Positions 60,254-64,000 of a stretch of 64,000 nucleotides of DNA are shown here, piece by piece. The notes beneath the pieces were generated by a model. The model ran no database searches and was not told the DNA's origin. It saw nothing but the letters and a program-made list of their open reading frames with translations. The DNA is from Actinomycetota bacterium (GTDB taxonomy: Bacteria; Actinomycetota; Acidimicrobiia; Acidimicrobiales; Microtrichaceae), in contig JADJBW010000001.1 of assembly GCA_016703525.1 (NCBI GenBank), positions 434,001 to 498,000 on the forward strand, in the 5' to 3' direction. Both the position numbers and the translations under genes were made by a program. Position 1 is the stretch's first letter. Every line of letters starts with the position of its first letter.

Positions 60254-60552
60254 TGTCGCCCAACGCGTACGTGCTGCTCGGCGCGGTGCTGTTCGGGATC
60301 GGCGCCGCCGGTCTGCTCATCCGCCGCAGTCCCCTCGTGATGTTCATGTGCATCGAACTGATGCTCAACGCCGTGAACGTCACCTTCGTGGCTTTCTCGA
60401 AGATGCTCAACGACGTGGGCGGCCAGGTGGTCGTGTTCTTCGTGCTCGTCGTCGCTGCGGCCGAGGTTGTGGTGGGCCTCGGCATCATCGTCGCGGTGAT
60501 GCGACGTCGCTCCGGCATCAGTGCCGATGACCTCTCGTTGATGAAGGGATGA
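60253..60552 (+). CDS. nuoK: NADH-quinone oxidoreductase subunit K
   Basis: A 99-residue NuoK, three helices. The pump glutamates are in MFMCIELMLNAVNVTFVAF and AAAEVVVGLGIIVAV. Length matches the family. It is related to MrpC of the Mrp antiporters. It overlaps nuoJ by one base; nuoL follows after seven. Confidence 0.97.
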   Translation: MSPNAYVLLGAVLFGIGAAGLLIRRSPLVMFMCIELMLNAVNVTFVAFSKMLNDVGGQVVVFFVLVVAAAEVVVGLGIIVAVMRRRSGISADDLSLMKG

Positions 60553-60559
60553 CGCGGCG

Positions 60560-62530
60560 ATGAGCGCTCTCGTGTGGTTGATCCCGGCGCTGCCGCTCGC
60601 CGGATTCGTTGCCCTGGTGGTTGGCGGACGCCGTCTCGGCGACCCGTGGGCCGGTTGGCTGGCGACGGCGGCCGTGGGCGGCTCGTTCCTCGTGGTGCTC
60701 GGGGTGTTCGCCGACCTGGTGGGTCGCGGCGCCGAGGCGCGGTCGATCCATCAGGAGCTTTTCACCTGGATCCCGGCAGGGTCGTTCCAGGCGTCGATGG
60801 GTCTGCTGGCCGACCCGCTGAGCATCACGATGTGCCTGTTCGTCACGGGCGTGGGATCGCTGATCCACCTGTACGCGATCGGGTACATGCACGGCGACGA
60901 GAAGTTCTCGAAGTTCTTCACGTACCTCAACCTGTTCATCTTCTCGATGCTCATGCTGGTGCTCGGTGACAACCTGCTGCTCACCTTCCTCGGCTGGGAG
61001 GGCGTGGGCGCCTGCTCGTACTTCCTCATCTCGTTCTGGCATACCGACCCGGCCAACGCCTCGGCGGGCAAGAAGGCGTTCGTCACCAACCGCGTCGGCG
61101 ACTGGGGCTTCATGGTCGCCACCTTCCTGGTGTGGACCTCGGTCGGCTCCATCGGCTATCTCGACATCGCCAATGCCGCCCACCACGGCGAGATCGCGGC
61201 GGTGACGGCCACGGCGATCGCTGTGCTGTTCTTCGTGGCTGCGACCGGCAAGTCGGCGCAGCTTCCGCTGTTCGTCTGGCTGCCCGACGCCATGGCGGGC
61301 CCGACGCCGGTGTCGGCGCTGATCCACGCGGCGACCATGGTCACCTCGGGTGTGTACCTGCTCGTCCGGCTCAATCCGATCCTGCACGCAGCGGGCTGGG
61401 CGAACGACCTGATCGCGTGGGTAGGCGTGGCGACAGCGCTCGTCGCTGCCACGGTCGCGGTCACCCAGAACGACATCAAGAAGGTGCTCGCGTACTCGAC
61501 GGTGTCGCAGCTCGGGTACCTGTTCCTCGCCGTGGGAACGGGCAACTACGTCGCCGCGATCTTCCACATGGTGACGCACGCCTTCTTCAAGGCGCTGCTC
61601 TTCCTCGGCTCCGGTTCGGTGATCCTGGGGATGGCGCACGAACAGGACATGCGCCGCTACGGCAACCTGCGCAAGTACATGCCGATCACGGCCGGCACGT
61701 TCATCATCGGCTGGCTGGCGATCGCCGGTGTGCCGCCGTTCTCGGGCTTCTGGTCGAAGGACGAGATCCTCGCAGGCGCCTACGCCCACAACAAGGTCAT
61801 GTTGGCGCTCGGCCTGATCACCGCGCTGCTCACGGCCTTCTACATGAGTCGCCAGGTGTTCATGACCTTCTTCGGCCCGGAGCGCTGGCGCGAGGCCGAC
61901 GCCGTGGCGACCGGCGACGGCGACCACGCCGATGCGCACGACTCGGCGCACGACTCGGCCCACGACGACCACGCGCATCACCTGACCCCCGACCACACGC
62001 CGAGCGAGTCGCCGTGGGTCATGACGCTTCCCCTGGTGGTGCTGGGAGCGCTGGCGATCGTGGGCGGTGCGCTCAACCTTCCGTTCACCGACTCGACCAA
62101 GGTGCTCGAGCACTGGCTCGAACCGGTGGTCGGCGTGCACGAGCTCGGAGTCGAGGGTGCAACGCTGGTTGCGCTGGCCGCGATTGCGGTGGTGCTCGGG
62201 CTCGTCGGCATCGGCCTCGCCGGCGCCGTGTACCTCGCTCGCCGGATCCCGGCGAGCACGGTCGAGCGCCCCGAGTTCGGCTGGGGCCTGTGGATCGACC
62301 GCGGCTACGCGGCCTTCATGGGCGGCCCGGGCCGGGCGCTCTTCGACGCCATTTCCCGGTTCGACAAGGCCGTGATCGACGGGGCGGTCGACGGTGTCGC
62401 CAACGCCGTCGGCGCGGCGGGCGCCGTGCTGCGCCGCACCCAGACCGGCCGGGTGAGGAACTCCGCGATCGGGCTCGCGACCGGAGCGGTCGCGGTGCTG
62501 GTCTACTTCGTGGTCAGGATGAGCTTCTGA
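60560..62530 (+). CDS. nuoL: NADH-quinone oxidoreductase subunit L
   Basis: A 656-residue NuoL, the distal antiporter-like pump subunit with a long lateral helix at the C-terminus. The core has LGWEGVGACSYFLISFWH with the pump Glu, KSAQLPLFVWLPDAMAGPTPVSALIHAATMVTSG with Lys, and NDIKKVLAYSTVSQLGYLFLAVG. Residues about 452-475 form an unusual His/Asp-rich loop. The final 50 residues include the anchoring helix. TGATG overlap with nuoM. Confidence 0.96.
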   Translation: MSALVWLIPALPLAGFVALVVGGRRLGDPWAGWLATAAVGGSFLVVLGVFADLVGRGAEARSIHQELFTWIPAGSFQASMGLLADPLSITMCLFVTGVGSLIHLYAIGYMHGDEKFSKFFTYLNLFIFSMLMLVLGDNLLLTFLGWEGVGACSYFLISFWHTDPANASAGKKAFVTNRVGDWGFMVATFLVWTSVGSIGYLDIANAAHHGEIAAVTATAIAVLFFVAATGKSAQLPLFVWLPDAMAGPTPVSALIHAATMVTSGVYLLVRLNPILHAAGWANDLIAWVGVATALVAATVAVTQNDIKKVLAYSTVSQLGYLFLAVGTGNYVAAIFHMVTHAFFKALLFLGSGSVILGMAHEQDMRRYGNLRKYMPITAGTFIIGWLAIAGVPPFSGFWSKDEILAGAYAHNKVMLALGLITALLTAFYMSRQVFMTFFGPERWREADAVATGDGDHADAHDSAHDSAHDDHAHHLTPDHTPSESPWVMTLPLVVLGALAIVGGALNLPFTDSTKVLEHWLEPVVGVHELGVEGATLVALAAIAVVLGLVGIGLAGAVYLARRIPASTVERPEFGWGLWIDRGYAAFMGGPGRALFDAISRFDKAVIDGAVDGVANAVGAAGAVLRRTQTGRVRNSAIGLATGAVAVLVYFVVRMSF

Positions 62531-64000
62531 TGAGTGCCCCCGTGTTCGCAGCCGCGACGGCGGCACCGTTCAACCCGCTGCTGGTGATGATCCTCGTGCC
62601 GCTGATCGGCGCCGCGGTGGTCGCGCTGATGCCCAAGGCGCGTGCCGACCTGGTGCGCCAGGTGGCCGTGATCTTCTCGCTCATCTCGGGCGCGTCGAGC
62701 CTGTACCTGCTCTCGGAGTTCGTGACGAAGCAGGGCGACTTCCAGTTCGAACTGCGCCACGCGTGGATGAAGTCGTTCGGGATCTCGTGGCACTTCGGCG
62801 TCGACGGGATCTCGCTGTTCCTGCTGGTGCTCACCGGCGTGCTGTTCCCGCTGGCGATCGTGGCGGTCGACCCGGGGCACGACCACAAGCCGTACTACGC
62901 CTGGCTGCTCGTGCTGATGGCCGGGTCGATGGGCGTGTTCGTCGCGCTCGACCTGGTCGTGTTCTTCCTGTTCTTCGAGATCGTGCTCGTGCCGATGTAC
63001 TTCCTCATCGGGTTGTGGGGCCACGGCGACCGCATCTACGCCGCGACGAAGTTCTTCCTCTACACGATGTTCGGTTCGGCGCTCATGCTGGTCGGCATCG
63101 TCGCGACGGCCTACCTGCACCAGCGCGGCACGGGCGGCGACTGGACCTTCGACGTGGTGGAGATCGCCTCGAAGCCCGGCATCTCGACGGGCGCGAGCCG
63201 GTGGATCTTCGCGTCGTTCGCCCTTGCGTTCGCGGTGAAGGTGCCGCTGTTCCCGCTGCACACGTGGCTGCCCGACGCACACACCGAGGCGCCCACGGCC
63301 GGCTCGGTGATCCTCGCCGGGGTGATGCTCAAGCTCGGCACCTACGGGTTCGTGCGGTTCGGGCTGTACCTGTTCCCCGAGGCCTCCCGGTTCTTCGCCC
63401 CCGTGCTCCTGACGCTGGGTGTGATCGGCATCATCTGGGGTGCGATCTGCGCCACGATGCAAAAGGACCTCAAGCGACTCGTCGCCTACTCATCGGTGGC
63501 GCACCTCGGGTTCATCGTGCTCGGAACGTTCTCGCTCACCAAGGAGGGCATCGAGGGCGCGGTGCTGCAGATGGTCAACCACGGCATCACCACGCCGGCG
63601 CTGTTCCTGCTCGTCGGGATGATCTACGAGCGTCGCCACACCCGCAACATCGACGAGCTCGGCGGTCTGCAGGTGTCGGCGCCGATCCTCGCCGGGTTCT
63701 TCACGCTGGCAATGCTGGCATCGGTCGGCCTGCCCGGACTCAACGGGTTCCCGGGTGAGTTCTTGGCGCTCGCCGGTGCCTTCAAGGGTGCGCGGTGGTG
63801 GGCCATCGTCGCTGCGAGCGGCGTGATCCTCGCGGCGCTCTATCTGCTCTGGGCCTACCAGCGCGTCTTCCACGGCGCGGCCGAGGGCGACAACGCCACG
63901 ATGCGCGACCTGCGTCTCGTCGAAGGGCTCGTCCTCGCCCCACTGTGCGCGCTCATCATCGTGTTGGGTGTGTATCCGAAGGTCATGCTCGATCGGATCG
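62530..64000 (+). CDS. nuoM: NADH-quinone oxidoreductase subunit M (3' end outside window)
   Basis: The first 490 residues of NuoM, an antiporter-like pump subunit; the frame is open at the window edge. The pump residues are recognisable: FFEIVLVPMYFLIGLWG with Glu, AFAVKVPLFPLHTWLPDAHTEAPTAGSVILAG with Lys, and MQKDLKRLVAYSSVAHLGFIVLG. Typical NuoM proteins have about 500-540 residues, so only the last helix or two is missing. nuoN would be expected next. Confidence 0.96.
   Translation, partial: MSAPVFAAATAAPFNPLLVMILVPLIGAAVVALMPKARADLVRQVAVIFSLISGASSLYLLSEFVTKQGDFQFELRHAWMKSFGISWHFGVDGISLFLLVLTGVLFPLAIVAVDPGHDHKPYYAWLLVLMAGSMGVFVALDLVVFFLFFEIVLVPMYFLIGLWGHGDRIYAATKFFLYTMFGSALMLVGIVATAYLHQRGTGGDWTFDVVEIASKPGISTGASRWIFASFALAFAVKVPLFPLHTWLPDAHTEAPTAGSVILAGVMLKLGTYGFVRFGLYLFPEASRFFAPVLLTLGVIGIIWGAICATMQKDLKRLVAYSSVAHLGFIVLGTFSLTKEGIEGAVLQMVNHGITTPALFLLVGMIYERRHTRNIDELGGLQVSAPILAGFFTLAMLASVGLPGLNGFPGEFLALAGAFKGARWWAIVAASGVILAALYLLWAYQRVFHGAAEGDNATMRDLRLVEGLVLAPLCALIIVLGVYPKVMLDRI

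Overview
The window is chromosomal DNA of a high-GC actinobacterium. A mycothiol glycosyltransferase (MshA), a glucosyl-3-phosphoglycerate synthase, a Rex-hemA-hemC-hemD block, an RsiG-type protein, frequent GTG starts and many leaderless-type promoters (TANNNT 6 to 9 bases before the start codon) all point there. The split cytochrome b and the overall gene set would fit the class Acidimicrobiia (Ilumatobacter-like), but that placement is an inference. No phage, insertion sequence, CRISPR array or rRNA was seen; one tRNA-Lys(TTT) is present.

Layout. 1-5,100: end of an amidase, a CAP-domain lipoprotein, gpgS, a MoaD/ThiS protein, and groEL behind two CIRCE operators. 5,150-11,900: a TetR regulator, fdhD and a surface-glycan-like run (GH27 alpha-galactosidase, a GNAT-glycosyltransferase fusion, an FkbM methyltransferase, a small membrane protein). 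11,800-19,600: a DUF3097 gene, hrpA, an HD hydrolase, a RelE-like toxin/antitoxin pair, tRNA-Lys and a NYN protein. 19,600-26,500: small proteins, a histidine phosphatase, a second MoaD, an RsiG-like protein carrying the cyclic-di-GMP signature, an XRE regulator, mshA with its YbjN neighbour, proC and a SAM-hydroxide adenosyltransferase. 26,500-30,900: an ABC exporter, a secreted CAP protein and an acyl-CoA synthetase. 30,950-41,800: rex and the haem pathway (hemA, hemC, cobA-hemD, hemB, hemL), interrupted by a nuclease-like membrane protein, a broken lipoprotein and a HAD phosphatase, then pgi. 41,800-43,100: VapBC and a lipoprotein.

43,086-64,000 is the respiratory block. A divergent cytochrome c faces an unbroken rightward run: a small membrane subunit, a 2x[4Fe-4S] protein, split cytochrome b, Rieske protein, dihaem cytochrome c and an accessory membrane protein, followed by nuoA to nuoM (the last truncated by the window edge). 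A good match to the Rex operator consensus lies just before the first gene of this run, and rex itself starts 13 kb upstream beside the haem genes, so haem supply, the bc complex and complex I may share NADH/NAD+ control.

Sequence quality matters here. Five otherwise normal genes carry one-base frame breaks. Most lie in short C or G runs, and each gene length becomes a multiple of three once one base is restored or removed. Two further genes contain long poly-G tracts. These look more like assembly or base-calling errors than biology, but each is reported separately so it can be checked. One in-frame loss of about 65 residues in the CobA half of cobA-hemD is not explained that way.
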